From Microvelia longipes (taxonomy: Eukaryota > Arthropoda > Insecta > Hemiptera > Veliidae), in NCBI GenBank assembly GCA_018340805.1, contig JACMZG010001908.1, positions 49,809,744 through 49,873,743 of the forward strand: 64,000 bases of DNA, written 5' to 3'. Shown here piece by piece: positions 25,555 to 38,009 of this stretch. The position numbers and the translations under genes are program-made. The first letter of the stretch is position 1; every line of letters begins with the position of its first letter. The notes under the pieces were generated by a model, which saw nothing but the letters and a program-made list of their open reading frames with translations, had not been told where the DNA came from and made no database searches.

Positions 25555-26012
25555 AAAGAAAATCGGATACGAGGTACCTCGAAACTTTTCCTCTTTACAA
25601 CGAATTCGCTATGCTCATCCTTGCATCGGACTCGCTTCGCTCGTCCTACAGTTCGCTAAATTTATACTGCAACATGCCTTTGGACTCGCTTCTATATACA
25701 TATATACATGCGTGATAAATCTCAATCCGATCGCGTTTTATGATTTTTCGCTGAGTCATTATTGCGGGTTAATAACATAAAAAAATTATTTTCCGAATAG
25801 CACAACTATATTGGTAGACTGATTTCTGTACAAAATTTCACCTCTTTATACTATATACTGGACGCTACGATGATAACAGACACACACACTCATGCAAATT
25901 TTCAAAAACCACTCAGGAGACCTTAAAAACGCCTGAAACGGATATTTCTGGTTTCATCCCGGTTTCGGATTTTTTTAAAAACACAATACTTTTCCTACGG
26001 TATAAATGAAGA
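25555..26012 (+). mobile_element. Dispersed GGTACC-box element copy, internally deleted
   Basis: Starts aaatcggatacgaggtacct and has cttcgctcgtcctacag, then passes to caatccgatcgcgttttatg and ggtttcatcccggtttcgga. The middle part found at 45.4 kb is missing. Confidence 0.7.
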
Positions 26013-26518
26013 AAAGTAAAAATAACGAGGATAATTAAGAAAGTAATAGAAATGTTAATATAAATCAAACACTGATTACAAATCATATTAAATTTAAATT
26101 TATTACCTGCCATATTCAGGGACACTAAACCGCATAATTCTATTATGTTTATAATGCATTTTTAATATAGTAAAGACCTTGTTTTTATGCAGTTATTGTA
26201 ATTGTATTATTTACGAGGTAATGATGATACAATAACACATATTTAGCGTGAGAATAACACTTAAAAATAGTATAAAAGCAGAATCTTTAACAATATTTGT
26301 AGAACGAGGTCAGTTTTGGTAACAAGTTGATGGGTTACTTTTATTGTATGATTTGTTTGTTTATTTATTATTTTACATTAAAAAGAAAATGTTTAAATAC
26401 CTAATTTATATGAAAAGAAGCGTAAATAATTCATAGATAAAATCTATGTAATTTAATGCATTATTAATACACGCAATATATGTATAGTTTATATATCTAC
26501 CTATTTTATACACATACC

Positions 26519-26519
<1 letters not shown>

Positions 26520-26597
<78 letters not shown>
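26520..26597. repeat. (AT)n microsatellite
   Basis: Uninterrupted AT units. Confidence 0.95.
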
Positions 26598-26599
<2 letters not shown>

Positions 26600-27010
26600 C
26601 TTGATCAGTAAATCCCCCGTAGGCCGTAACCCTCCACATGATTCAACCTCATTGTTAAAAAGCAAATTATACCATAAATGTATTTATAAACTTGGTATTA
26701 TCTATATCCTTGATATTATTATGTTATCTATCTATGTTTAAATGCCTTCCTTTTCATGATTGTCTGTAATAATAGTTTCTAAACAAAATTGTTATCATGT
26801 ATGTATTTTGTGCGTTATTCTGTCCATTATCATCAGTTAGTCTTAATATTCCACTATTTTTTGTATATTGACTTGAGGGAAGCCACGATAAGTAAAGCTA
26901 TCACAACTTATATTAAATTGAATATATGTAGAATATAAAAATATGTAAAATATAATAAATGTGTAATATAAACAAAGAGATAGTTAAATTAAGAAAAATT
27001 ACTTATTTAT

Positions 27011-27050
27011 TCCATTTTTACATGGAATGTTTAATTCCATGTAAAAATTA
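27011..27050. repeat. Short hairpin
   Basis: atttttacatggaat and attccatgtaaaaat are inverted copies about 5 bases apart. Confidence 0.6.
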
Positions 27051-27944
27051 AGATTGATAATTTTGCTTTTGAATAAATTGAAACATTTAGACGGAAAAAA
27101 GCTCTCCTTTTTTATACAAAAATAAAATACTTTTAAGGGGGAGGCGGCGCCCTAAGACGGGGTTGTGGAGGGCGGGGCTTATTTTATCTATAATTTAATT
27201 TTACCACAGACGCCCTATTTAGGGTAAAACTGATTTCTCGCGTTAACATAAAAACTTTTTTTATACTGTGTTCTCAAATAACAAAAATATCCATTTAACC
27301 TTTTGCATTCTATTTCCCACCACGAAAACTCCTACCTAATTTCTTTACTTGTTATCAGTTTTTCTTTTTATAACTTTGTGGCTAAAGTGAATATAATAGT
27401 TTATTTATTAATAAGAATTATTTTTTTGCATGATTTTAATTTTCTTAATTTAATCAAACAATAGAAAAAAAGCACAAGTTTTATTTACAAATTTTAGTGT
27501 CTTTTTGAGTGGAATTCGTGGATTTCTTAATTAACAAACAGATGAATAAACTGGATGTAATAAAGGACACTAAAATTTATTTGGATTGTTACTATTTTTA
27601 ATTAATTATAATAAGATAGAAACATTCAGTAAAAAAAAGCTAAAAAAATATTCAAACGCAACTTCATTGTCGCGTGAAGAGTGGCAAATTAATTTTAATT
27701 TACTGAACCAATCGAAGAAACAACTTTTTATTATTAGGAAATAATAAAAACTATTATTATCATAACGAAAATAACCGATAGTTAGGAATATTTAACATGA
27801 GCTTAAATTAGCACTGAAATATATATTTGAACTATAATTTGCAAGCATCCTACATGGCTGTGTTTTAGAAATTAGTAAATTCTAGCATTCAAGCTAAGTA
27901 TTAACCTCAAGCAATCCTGTTTCCTCTCTTATTTATTACAATAA

Positions 27945-28680
27945 CCAATAAATTAAATTTATTACAATAAATAATATACTAAATTATTACAATAATAATA
28001 AATTAAATTTATTACAATAACAATAAATTAAATATTACAATAAATAATAATTAAATTTATTACAATAAATGATATTACTAAATTTATTACAATAAATAAA
28101 TAAATTAAATTTATTACAATAAATAATAAATTAAACTTATTACAATAAATAATGAATTAAACTTATTATACAAGAATAACAAGTTAATTTGTTACAATAA
28201 TAATAAATTAAATATAATAAATTAATAAATTAAACTTATTACAATAAATAATGAATTAAACTTAATACAAGAAATAACAAGTTAAATTATTACAATAAAT
28301 AATAAATTAAATTATTACAATAAATAATAAATTAAACTTATTACAATAAAATGAATTAAACTTATTATACAAGAAATAACAAGTTAAATTTATTACAATA
28401 AATAATAAATTAAATTTATTACAATAAATAATAAATTAAACTTATTACAATAAATAATGAATTAAACTTATACAAGAAATAACAAGTTAAATTTATTACA
28501 ATAAATAATAAATTAAATTTATTACAATAAATAATAAATTAAACTTATTACAATAAATAATAAATTAAACTTATTATACAAAAAATAACAAGTTAAATTT
28601 ATTACAGTAAATAATAAATTAAATTTGCAATAAATAATAAATTAAATTTATTTGAATAAATAATAAGTTTACTTTGAGAC
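27945..28680. repeat. 26-bp AT-rich minisatellite, about 27 copies
   Basis: Unit ttattacaataaataataa plus attaaat. A higher-order pattern (attatacaagaaataacaag variants) recurs every few units. Confidence 0.9.
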
Positions 28681-28864
28681 AATAAATGAACAATAATAAT
28701 GCCTATTAGGAGCTTTTCGGCTTATAAAGGATAATTCCCGCGGTAACAACACCTACACTTCATGTTTGTTAAATAATAACCTATTATCAATTTCCACAAT
28801 AATCTTATTTACATTGAGATGCGAACCACAAGTCTTATTCGGACTCAAGTAAGGTTTATAAATA

Positions 28865-28895
28865 GAGGTCCTATTTATTATTATTATTATTATTT
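28865..28895. repeat. (ATT)n microsatellite
   Basis: About eight TTA/ATT units in a row. Confidence 0.6.
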
Positions 28896-29029
28896 TTTTA
28901 CGCTTTAACCCGTAGGGTCATTTAGCGTTTTCCCCTCACTCAAATCTCACTCAACTAATTAACCCCTGAGTTTGTGCACATCTAATCATCTAGGAAGCAC
29001 CCCCTCCGTACATAGTAGCACATGTAACC

Positions 29030-29280
29030 GGTTCACAGTGTGTCTAGTTCATCCAGCCCAGCCAGACTCTATCCAAACTCACTGCTCTGGCTAGTATCTG
29101 CGACTAGTTCACAGTGTGCCTAGTTCATCTAGACCAGCTAGACTCTGGCTAGGCTCACCGCTCTGGCTAGCGCCGACTACTAGTTCACTGTGTGCTTGTT
29201 TCATCTAGTCTTACTAGCTCCTCTGATCACATTAGTCTCACTTGACCTCGTCCTTCCAGTCTCACCAATCTCATCAGTTC
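29030..29280. repeat. Degenerate 65-75-bp tandem repeat, two to three copies
   Basis: Units start gttcacagtgtgtctagttc (29031), agttcacagtgtgcctagtt (about 29105) and agttcactgtgtgc (about 29172). Each contains ccgctctggctag or a variant. GC content is higher than its surroundings. Confidence 0.65.
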
Positions 29281-30399
29281 CACTATGAGATTATATTATA
29301 TAATTATATAAAATATATTAAATTATAATAATATAAATAATAAAATTAAAATAATTATAAATAAAGGTTGTTAAAAGAAGAGCAATATTGTGAGATTGAG
29401 TAAGAATTTATTCTATGTTTATAATAAAGGATTAAGTCTTGCCCCAACTCAAGTAATGTTCTTGAGTACTGTTCCATTGGGACCTTTATTCTTTATCAAA
29501 TTTAACTACAAGCAGTATTTAGAAGTGATAGAAACTTGAGAACAGCATAAAACCAGCAAAGTAAGGATTTGTTAAAATTTAAACAATAAAAACATTGCGT
29601 GATTTGTAAACCTCTAAATAGTTATCTCTTCCGTTTTCAAAAAGTAACTTTTACAAAAAAAAAAACCATGAATAAATCTGACTTCTATGTTAAAATTCAT
29701 TAAAAAAGTAGAAAGAGTGTAAAATGTATTCTGCCATTTATAAAAAAAAACGCTAAATTAAAATTAAATCACGTAAAATAAAACAAAAAGATGGGAATAA
29801 TAAAGCACAATAGAATAAAACCTGCAATAAATAATAATACAAGTAAAACAAAATGAATCTATTAAATAAGTATTTATTCAATTGAAAACAGCCATAATTT
29901 AGTTAGAAACATGCAAAAAGGATGGGAAGAACACGCGAATTGAGTTATTAAAATAACTGATAAATTGCATGTGCATGTAACATATTAAGTCGTTCAAGAA
30001 AATGTAATTATGCAGAGAAGTAATATAGTCTGATGAAAGATTAGTCACGATGTACATTATAATAATTGAATTTAAGTATAAATAAGGATATGTGTGTATG
30101 TAATTTGGTGATTTATAAAACTTTAAAATAGAAAATTAAAGGAATTATATAAATTGTTGATAAAATTATGTGAAATTAGAGAAAACAAATAAAAATGAAA
30201 AATAAATCTTCTTGTTAAACTTGTTTGAAAATTTTTTAAGAATATTATTATAAAGGTTTTAAGCCACACATTGTTCATATAGTGACCGACAAACTAGTTA
30301 GGACTTATATAATAATTTATTGTATAAAATTTATTGAGACGTATTACTTAGCATTGATAGACAGGCTTTACTTAACATAATGGATCCGGATCCAGAATC

Positions 30400-30795
30400 T
30401 ATGGAAGCAATGGGGAAAGAGGGAACAAAATTTCCCTCTCTAACTATAGAATATATGAAAGCAATGGGGGAAGAAGGAACAAAATTTCCCTCTCTAACTA
30501 CAGAATATATGAAAGCAATGGGGGATGAGGGAACAAAATTTCCCTCTCTAACTACAGAATATATGAAAGCAATGGGGGAAAAGGGGAACAACATATCACT
30601 CTCTAACTACAGAATATATGAAAGCAATGGGGGATGAGGGAACAAAATTTCCCTCTCTAACTACAGAATATATGAAAGCAATACAAAAATTCCCTCTCTA
30701 ACTATAGAAATATGATGGGGAAGAGGGAACAAAATTTCCCTCTCTAACTACAGAATATATGGAAGCAATGAGAGAAGAGGGAACAAAATTTCCTT
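30400..30795. repeat. 54-bp minisatellite with in-frame 18-residue repeats
   Basis: Unit gaatatatgaaagcaatggg plus ggaagagggaacaaaatttc plus cctctctaactaca, about seven copies. From 30380 it is open on + for 85 codons (repeat EYMKAMGEEGTKFPSLTT) and on - for 87. Later units carry frame-breaking deletions, so I treat it as a satellite rather than a gene. Confidence 0.85.
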
Positions 30796-31899
30796 CTTTT
30801 CCTGTAAAAAAGGAAAAAATTAGGGAAAGGGGAGCGCGAAATTTCTATTTTGATTTACTATAGGAGATACGGAAGGAAAAGGGGAAAAATATTGTCTTTC
30901 TTACACGTACTTGAAAGCGGCACTGTTCGTTTCACTTTAATCAGTTTTAGTTTAGTGACCAATATACTCAACTGTGGCCTTTTAGTTTAGAAATTTAAAC
31001 AGAAAATACTTTAAATGTTTGTTATTAAAAACTCATGGATGAAAAGTTCTGGCAGAGATAATTTATTAATTTTCCATTTTATTTATTATTGGTGTGTCAG
31101 AAAAATTAAGCCTTTTTACACCAGTAGTTACTGGTAAGTGAGTGTCTCTAAAAGACCTGAGAGAGCGAAATCTCCATACACAGTACAGTGATCAAATTAT
31201 AAAGAATACCGGAGGTACAGTAGTTGGGCTAAAACTTGTTTCTATTAACAAACTACTAAAATATGTTTTTATTTATTTAAGTTTAGTATTTAAAAAAGAT
31301 AAATCAAGTTAAAGAAGATGGATCCTGTAAAAATAGGAACTAATATTTACAAGGCACAGTCTACATACATGAGATGAACCTTCACAGGATATAACAACGT
31401 ATCAAATACATTTATTAACAAGATAACAATGCTTCAGAGGGCCAATAAATAAAAATTTATGTTATATACAAATACATATTAAGGTCCATTGGTAGCAAAG
31501 GCTTCCACGGTTCTTTAGTTAGAATTAGATTGGTGGAAAAATTAGTTCCCCTTTCTCTCATAACATTTTTTCCTTCGAAGGCTTAATACATTGTGGTGTT
31601 GATTAGACCATAAATACTGAAAAATCCAAATAGTCTTTTAGCTTCTCATTATAAAATATAGAGCAACTATTGATCATAACGAAAACAAACAAATAATAAG
31701 TAATAGTAAAAAATGTTAGTAAAGTCTAAAGATAAATCCAAAATTCAGAGGAAAATAATAAAACATAAAATACTAAAAAGAAAAAATAATATTAAAAATT
31801 TGTGCAGATGCAAAATTAAAGCGTGCATATGCAATTCTATTAAAAGTAAACTAATGCTGATAATGAGGTGTAACTTAGCACATTTGTGGATAATATATA

Positions 31900-32275
31900 G
31901 TACTACATGCGTGACAAATTTCACGCCGATTTGATTATTTTTCCGTGTTTTATGATTTTTCAAAGTTTTTGGGTCATTAATGATGTCATAGAAAAATTAT
32001 TTTATAAACTTTTAAAAACACACTAGAAGCTACGATGATAACATACACATGCGTACAGACACCTACGTACGGACACATACGTACCGACACATGCGTACAG
32101 ACGCATTTGTACAGATACATGCGTACAGACACTTGCGTACGGACAAGCAATTCTGTAAAAACTACTCGGCAGATTTTTAAAAACACCTGAAACGGTAACT
32201 TGATGTGAAATCCCGGTTTTTGGATTTTGACTGCCAACATAATTCTTTTGGTACACACTTATGGTGAATAAAGAA
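31900..32275 (+). repeat. Dispersed GGTACC-box element, diverged 3' part
   Basis: Contains cgccgatttgattatttttc, agctacgatgataacatac and a diverged end (aaatcccggttttt). The CA-rich spot of other copies is replaced by a 14-bp minisatellite (32050-32145). Confidence 0.6.
32050..32145. repeat. 14-bp minisatellite, about seven copies
   Basis: Unit gcgtacagacacat with cgtacggac and cgtaccgac variants. It replaces the CA-rich tract found at this place in other copies of the dispersed element. Confidence 0.8.
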
Positions 32276-32337
32276 ATGTAAAAAAAAACAATTTGAATTA
32301 TTTTTTTTCTGTAGACAACAAAATACTTTTTAGGCTT

Positions 32338-32593
32338 TAGTAGACATCTACTTACACGAAGTATATGTCTTACTGTAGTCAGACATCTACTTATCGGAAG
32401 TAGATGTCTTACTGTAGTCAGACATCTACTTATCGGAAGTAGATGTCTTACTGTAGTCAGACATCTACTTACACCAAGTAGAGTCTTACGAGTCAGACAT
32501 CTACTTACACAAAGTAATGTCTTACTATAGTCAGACATCTACATACACCAAGTAGATGTCTTACTGTTGTCAGACATCTACTTATCGGAAGTA
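32338..32593. repeat. 39-bp satellite of hairpin units, left block
   Basis: The unit contains agtagatgtct, ten spacer bases tactgtagtc, then agacatctact, an 11-bp inverted repeat, then tatcgga or acacca. About seven copies. A transposon (about 32594-33062) separates it from the right block. Confidence 0.9.
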
Positions 32594-33062
32594 GGTACTT
32601 ATTTACTTGGGTCCCCACTTAAAGTTGGGACCCAAGTAAATATGGCGATATAGGGCAATTATTCACTTGGGTACCGACAATATATTTACTAAATCATATA
32701 AAAGAAATTCTTTAACAATCTTAATGGGGGATGTTGAAAAGCAATGGGGCTTTTATATGGGGTTGAGATGGGGGGAAAGAAAATATTGATTATCAAGTGA
32801 ATATGATAATATAGTGCGAAAGTACCCTTGGTTCCCAACATAAAATTGGACCCAAGTAAATTAGGCAATTTACTTGGAAGGAAAATGACAAAATATTTTT
32901 GTTCTCATAGCAAAAAACTTGGGATTTCTTAAAGTCTTAACTCCATTAAAAATTGAAACTAAGAGATTTTAATGGAGATTAGACAGACCTCCTAGTTCCT
33001 ATACCCAAATCTACTCGATTTTTTCAGATTGATTGAGGTTGGGAACCAAGTAAATAAGTGCC
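32594..33062. mobile_element. Inverted-repeat DNA transposon (MITE) inserted in a hairpin satellite
   Basis: The ends GGTACTTATTTACTTGGGTC and, inverted, GGCACTTATTTACTTGGTTC match over about 22 bp. The satellite sequence cggaagta is repeated on both sides (32586-32593 and 33063-33070; the next g also matches if the end is shifted by one). The element splits a 39-bp satellite array that resumes after it. It has no ORF. An 8-9-bp duplication fits hAT or Mutator-like transposons; the ends do not tell which. Confidence 0.75.
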
Positions 33063-33228
33063 CGGAAGTAGATGTCTTACTGTAGTCAGACATCTACTTA
33101 CACCAAGTAGATGTCTTACTGTAGTCAGACATCTACTTATTGGAAGTAGATGTCACTGTAGTCAGACATCTACTTATCGGAAATGGATGTCCTATTGCAG
33201 TCAGACATCTTCTTGCTGCAAGTAGGTT
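33063..33228. repeat. 39-bp satellite of hairpin units, right block
   Basis: Same unit as 32338-32593, about four copies, resuming directly after the inserted element. Confidence 0.9.
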
Positions 33229-34139
33229 TGACGTCAACTATATGTAAGTAAAATCCGCTTCTTCATTTAAAATACAACGTGGAAACATAAAAGAAGTCTT
33301 TTTAGCTAGACTTCATAACAAACAACAAAGACTTGATTCTCGTATAGTGTTATTAGGTTAAACATATAATTACGACCTTTCTTAGGCATCTCCCCTTGTC
33401 AAATCTCTATATCGGCTTTTCGACCGTTTTCTTACCTTTAGAAAAAAGATCCCAATTGAAATTTAGAACCCTAATAGCGAGGTATACAATGCCTAAGGCA
33501 AACACGCCTGCCGAGAAGCGACTTCACAAAGATAATTATTATTAAAACTGACCACAGACGAGCACCGCACCGCATTCCTCCTCTTAAAAAAAAAATCTTT
33601 TAACATAAAAACCATAGCATCTGCTTTATTTTTTAAATTATTATAAAATGCTTAAACTATTTGACGTTGATTACTTTATTATATACGATATGGATAAAAC
33701 TGTCAACTTGTAACCTATAATAATCTCAATAAAATACTCATCAAAAACAATGTGGAACGCCTCAGGCGTTATGATATATTATTTATAATATGCAATTCCC
33801 TAACGTATAATTCCTTTAATTTGGTTAAGTTTTTAATAAAATACAGCTGAATCATTGCATAGATGTAAATATGAAAATAGTATCTCGTAGGAGTAACAAA
33901 TCAAAGTATATTATGATTGAAGAACAAATACATAGAAGACTTAGAAATTTAAGGTTAATGAAGGAATGGCAGAATCGAATCTTACTACTGTTTATATTTG
34001 CTGTTAGATATGAATATCCATAAGAGATATAGATTCATAGAGATATTATTATTAGAGAGCCCCTAAAGGTTAAATTTTGAAACATTGAAATAGTGATTAT
34101 AATAATAATCAAACAATCAGTACAAAATTACAGTAAATT

Positions 34140-34360
34140 ATTTAGAAGAATATTATAAATACACATGAAAACTCAAACAATGTGCGGGAAGACGAAAATA
34201 ATTGTTTTATAATAATCTAAAACTCTCTCTTAGAGGAGGTTTCAATGAGGTTACACAGAGCCCCTGAATGCCCCAAAACGATGTTTCAGGCCTTTTAATG
34301 AATTGAAATAGGCTATGCCCTCTGTAGTAGATATCTCTATGCATGGATCGGTTTCAGCTT
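34140..34360 (-). repeat. End of the inverted-end element family
   Basis: Contains cttagaggaggtttcaatga, then gccccaaaacgatgtttcag and ataggctatgccctctg, matching the right end at 21355-21530 in the same orientation. Inverted relative to 36000-36200. Confidence 0.75.
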
Positions 34361-34928
34361 TTCCCTTTCAGCAGGTTGGGCAACATTCGAGCTCTTATAA
34401 GTGTGTAATGCCACGTAAAGAAAAAAGTTATATTTTCGATTATAATGGTTATTTTTTAAATTGACCTTAAGCATCAACTTAGTTATGTTTTCATGATTTA
34501 GCGAATTTTCATCATAAAAATGATGCTAATGAGGTTTTGACTTGACAACTTCTTCCTATTGACCTTAAGACGGATACGTAGCTTTATTGTTGTCACGCTA
34601 AATAATCTATTTTATTCCCCAATTTTTTTTAACAACCGCATAAAATGTGGTTTTTGTAATATTTAGTCGCATAGAATATATTTTTCAAGTATACATTGTC
34701 TTAAGATGAACAAAAATGAGTTTCAGAGGATGGATATCAAACATTTGAAAAAAAGCAATTCAATTAAATATTTTTTACCCGGAAATAAGTGACTTTACTC
34801 TAATTTTATAACTCCTTATTAATCTCTTCTCCTTTTAGAACTTTGTTTCACATAGAATTTGTTCCTTATATTTTATATAACTAAATTTCTAACCATGGTG
34901 TTTAATAAACAAAAAAACAATAGAATTA

Positions 34929-35083
34929 ATGTCAACCACAATAGTATAAAAAAATATAACAGACCGGTTTCGACTTTACGTCATCATCAGAGCTGTTTAC
35001 AGACTGATAATGTAAGCAGCTCTGATGATGATGTAAAGTCAAAACCGGATAGTTATAATTGTTTTTTACTATTGTGGTTGACA
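34929..35083. mobile_element. Fold-back element immediately upstream of an unc-4 exon
   Basis: The outer arms gtcaaccacaatagta / tactattgtggttgac and inner arms catcatcagagctg / cagctctgatgatg form one inverted repeat of about 70 bp per side. It sits 124 bp before the exon at 35208. The left arm read on - contains ctgatgatgacgtaaagtcg followed by aaacc, a hammerhead-like block. There is no ORF. Confidence 0.75.
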
Positions 35084-35207
35084 ATATATCTATGGTTTTA
35101 AATTCTTGTGGGATTTTTTTTATTAAACATCATAGTGAATCTATACCACATAATCTCCGTCAAAACAACTAACGATTTAATTTCTAACATTTTCCCAATC
35201 TTTTTAG

Positions 35208-35466
35208 GTTTGGTTTCAAAACAGAAGGGCGAAATGGAGAAAGAAAGAACACACAAAGAAAGGACCAGGAAGACCAGCCCACAATGCACACCCTGTCACG
35301 TGTTCAGGAGAACCTATACCGGAAGAAGAACTCAAACGAAAAGAGAGGGATAGGAGAGCTAAAAAACTTATCAAAAGTCTGGAAAGGCAGCAAAGGAAAC
35401 TTGCGGCTAAAGGAGTCAACGTAGACTTAGACACTCTGAGGCGCGAATGGGAAGCTCAGCACGCTG
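35208..35466 (+). CDS. unc-4: unc-4 homeobox gene, exon with homeodomain residues 47-60 and conserved Unc-4 linker
   Basis: The acceptor (caatctttttag) is followed in frame by VWFQNRRAKWRKKE, the rest of recognition helix 3. W48, F49, N51 and R53 are intact, and residue 50 is Q. Next comes HTKKGPGRPAHNAHP, then TCSGEPIPEEEL, a block shared by Unc-4 and UNCX proteins. It is followed by about 45 residues rich in Lys, Arg and Glu (KRKERDRRAKKLIKSLERQQ, then KLAAKGVNVDLDTL), which look helical and basic. The exon is 259 nt, 86 codons plus one base, with donor gctg|gtgagt, so it leaves in phase 1. The final G pairs with GT at 44037 to give Gly. Only 14 of the 60 homeodomain residues are here, so neither homeodomain exon can bind DNA alone. 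No frameshift or missing key residue was seen. Confidence 0.96.
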
Positions 35467-35999
35467 GTGAGTTTCGAATAACTATACTTACTAACTGTTT
35501 TCTTTCCTACCTCTTACACTGAGGGGAAAGCTTTGCATTAAATTGGTGTCTATATGTATGTATTGAGTATATGGACGAACTCACTTCTTTTAAACACCAC
35601 TAACGCTCAAACGGCTTATCCAATGTCAACGAAACTTGGCACAAAATACAAGTTCTATAAGAGAAACTGGTTGGAACTGATGACTGATGAGAACTGATTG
35701 GAATTTAGGGTTAATTCAACGCTGCGCATCAAAATTGCATCACTTTAAAAAAATTAAACAAAATTTCGGAAATGCGTTTGATGATATGATTTCTTGATGA
35801 CAATTTAAAATTTTCTTAATAGAAATAGGCCTCAACCACTTCACAGGGTAGCGCAGCTCTCGAGATTATTGTATGATTGGATGTGAGCTTTTCTAGTTTA
35901 AAATTAATGTTTTATTCACTATTCTTAAATTAGCCAGAAAATTATTTTGAGGGGAGAGGCAAATGGATACCAAACTAAACGACATGTCTTGACGCATAG

Positions 36000-36200
36000 A
36001 GATATACGAGTAAACTAGAGGGGGCATAGCCGATCTCAATACAATGAGAGTCCTGAAACATTATTTTGGGGCTCTCAGGGGCTCAGTTTAACCTCAATGT
36101 AACCTCTTCTATGAGTAAGTTAAGGTTATAATAAATAATTTTTTTCCGGCTTCCTGCACATTGTTTGTGTTTTGATTAATATTTTCAGCGTTCTACTATA
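36000..36200 (+). repeat. End of the inverted-end element family
   Basis: Contains agagggggcatagccgatct, ggctctcaggggctcag and gagtaagttaaggttataat, matching 19985-20165. With 34140-34360 it forms a pair of outward-facing ends flanking the unc-4 exon at 35208-35466. Confidence 0.75.
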
Positions 36201-37589
36201 TAATTCACTGTAGTTTTGTTCCGTTCATTTGATTATTGATAGTCGAAAATTGTCAGGTTATTTTTTCGATGTTTCAAAATTCAACCAATAGGGCGCTTCT
36301 AGTAATATCTCTCTACGTTTTGACGTAAGGCATGTTTCAAGTGTTATGAATAAAAACCATAAATTATGTATTGAAAACTAAATTTATAACACGTACTATA
36401 AATAAATTACGATTTGATGCTCCGAATTTAGTGCAAAAAGACAGAACCTCCTTAGTTTACTCTTATATTTTTACCGGCTATGTTTACACTACGTTCTAAA
36501 AAAAATATCCAGAAAGAATAATAAATAAGGGAAAGAATATATAAAGAAGAATAAGCGTAAAAGAGTAATAAGAGCGTAAATAATAAAATCAAAGACATTA
36601 TTTTATTAATTAAGACATAAACTATTTAGAAACATAGAGATATATTCCTAGAGATAGCAGTTAAAAGGCATCTTAAAGAGTTAAGATAGATTAATTTTAC
36701 AAAGAGATTGTTTCATTCTTTAAACTTTACACAAAGAGATTATACTGAGGTTAGTTAGGTTACAACTAGTACTCAGTCTATAATTTTTAAAACAATTTTA
36801 CGAAGCAAGCACAGCAATCTCTATATACTTCTATTCCTATGTAAAACCTTTTTGATTAACAAATCTAGTTTAAAGTACAGTCATAAGTTATGTTTTAATG
36901 AACATTTTTATGGATAAACAAAAAACAGAATTTTTAAAATATCTCAACGAACATTATTCTAACTTAATATGCCAGACGTCTAAAGTTATAAGGTAACCGA
37001 ATGGTCTACAAATTACAGTATTAATAGTTTTTTTTCTCAAAATAACCTCAAGAAACCCCAACCAAATTAAGTTATAAAGAAGGACTTATAACCCCAAGGC
37101 CTGATGTTTTAGTAATTCAAGTCCTAACTTGAATATAATAGAAATCTGTAAGTATCAAGTTATAATTACATTTGTTTTATGTAATTAGAAATGCACGTGA
37201 TTCGATAAGATGAAATGTTTATTTCGAACGAAATAATTAAGCAAATAATCAAAAAAATCATCTTTTGATACTTTTAATAATAGACATATAAAATAATTTA
37301 GGTAAGAACAGAACTAAGTTGGGATAAAGTTAGCTAAGGTATTAAAAAATAGTGTAATAAATCAAAAGGAAAAAAAGTATAAAACGTCTTTATTTTTATT
37401 CTTGAAAACTAGGACCTTCCCACACCTTCTGCTGGGGGTTAAGGAAGCTGAGACTTAATTCAACAGCTTTATAACATAATATTAGAGTGAGAAATGCTTC
37501 TAATATTATTGATTTATTTTTAAACAATGAATAGTTTTTAATCATATTGAATTATTTGTTTAGCACAATAATAGTAGATTATGTAACTA

Positions 37590-37970
37590 GGCTGTAAAAT
37601 AAGATTTTATTGCTGCGGTTATTTATTTATTGTTTATTACACAATGTAATTTGTTCAATAAACAATATTATGAATAAAATTGAGGCGATTCAATAATTGA
37701 TTTCCAAAGCAATAAAATCGCTTCACAGCCATGTTGCATATGCTATTTTTGTAGGGGAAGGGTGACTCCAGACAATCAAAAAATATTTTACTTTTTTACC
37801 AAATTTTTGTAGGGACTGTAAAGTAAAATTTTACAGCCAGCGGACGTGAAATAAATGTGTTATGACCTTAGCTATAAAATCGTTCTTCGCTTACATTTCT
37901 GAGGCTGCAAAAAATACATTTTACAGCCAATATCAAAAAATAGATGACGCTTTACAACCTCCCTCAAACG
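37590..37970. repeat. Interspersed repeat family Z, copy 2
   Basis: Contains ggctgtaaaataagatttta, ataaaatcgcttcacagcc and ctgtaaagtaaaattttaca, then gccagcggacgtgaa, which match family Z at 17.1-17.3 kb in inverse order. Confidence 0.6.
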
Positions 37971-38009
37971 TAATAAATTAACTGTGTAGGCGACCGCGAT
38001 TATTGCCAT

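Larger units (their letters stand above)
23445..35207 (+). other. unc-4 intron of about 11.8 kb, filled with repeats
   Basis: This intron splits the homeodomain between residues 46 and 47. It contains dispersed-element copies, a 26-bp AT-rich minisatellite, a 54-bp minisatellite with in-frame 18-residue repeats, a 39-bp hairpin satellite interrupted by a transposon, and an inverted-repeat element just before the acceptor. 26100-26520, 26600-27900, 29290-30300, 30800-31880 and 33230-34180 show nothing I can name. Confidence 0.85.

Noticed and set aside
35098..35434. Other-frame open stretches over the unc-4 linker exon
   Set aside because: They overlap the exon in the wrong frames and ignore its clear splice sites and homeodomain frame.
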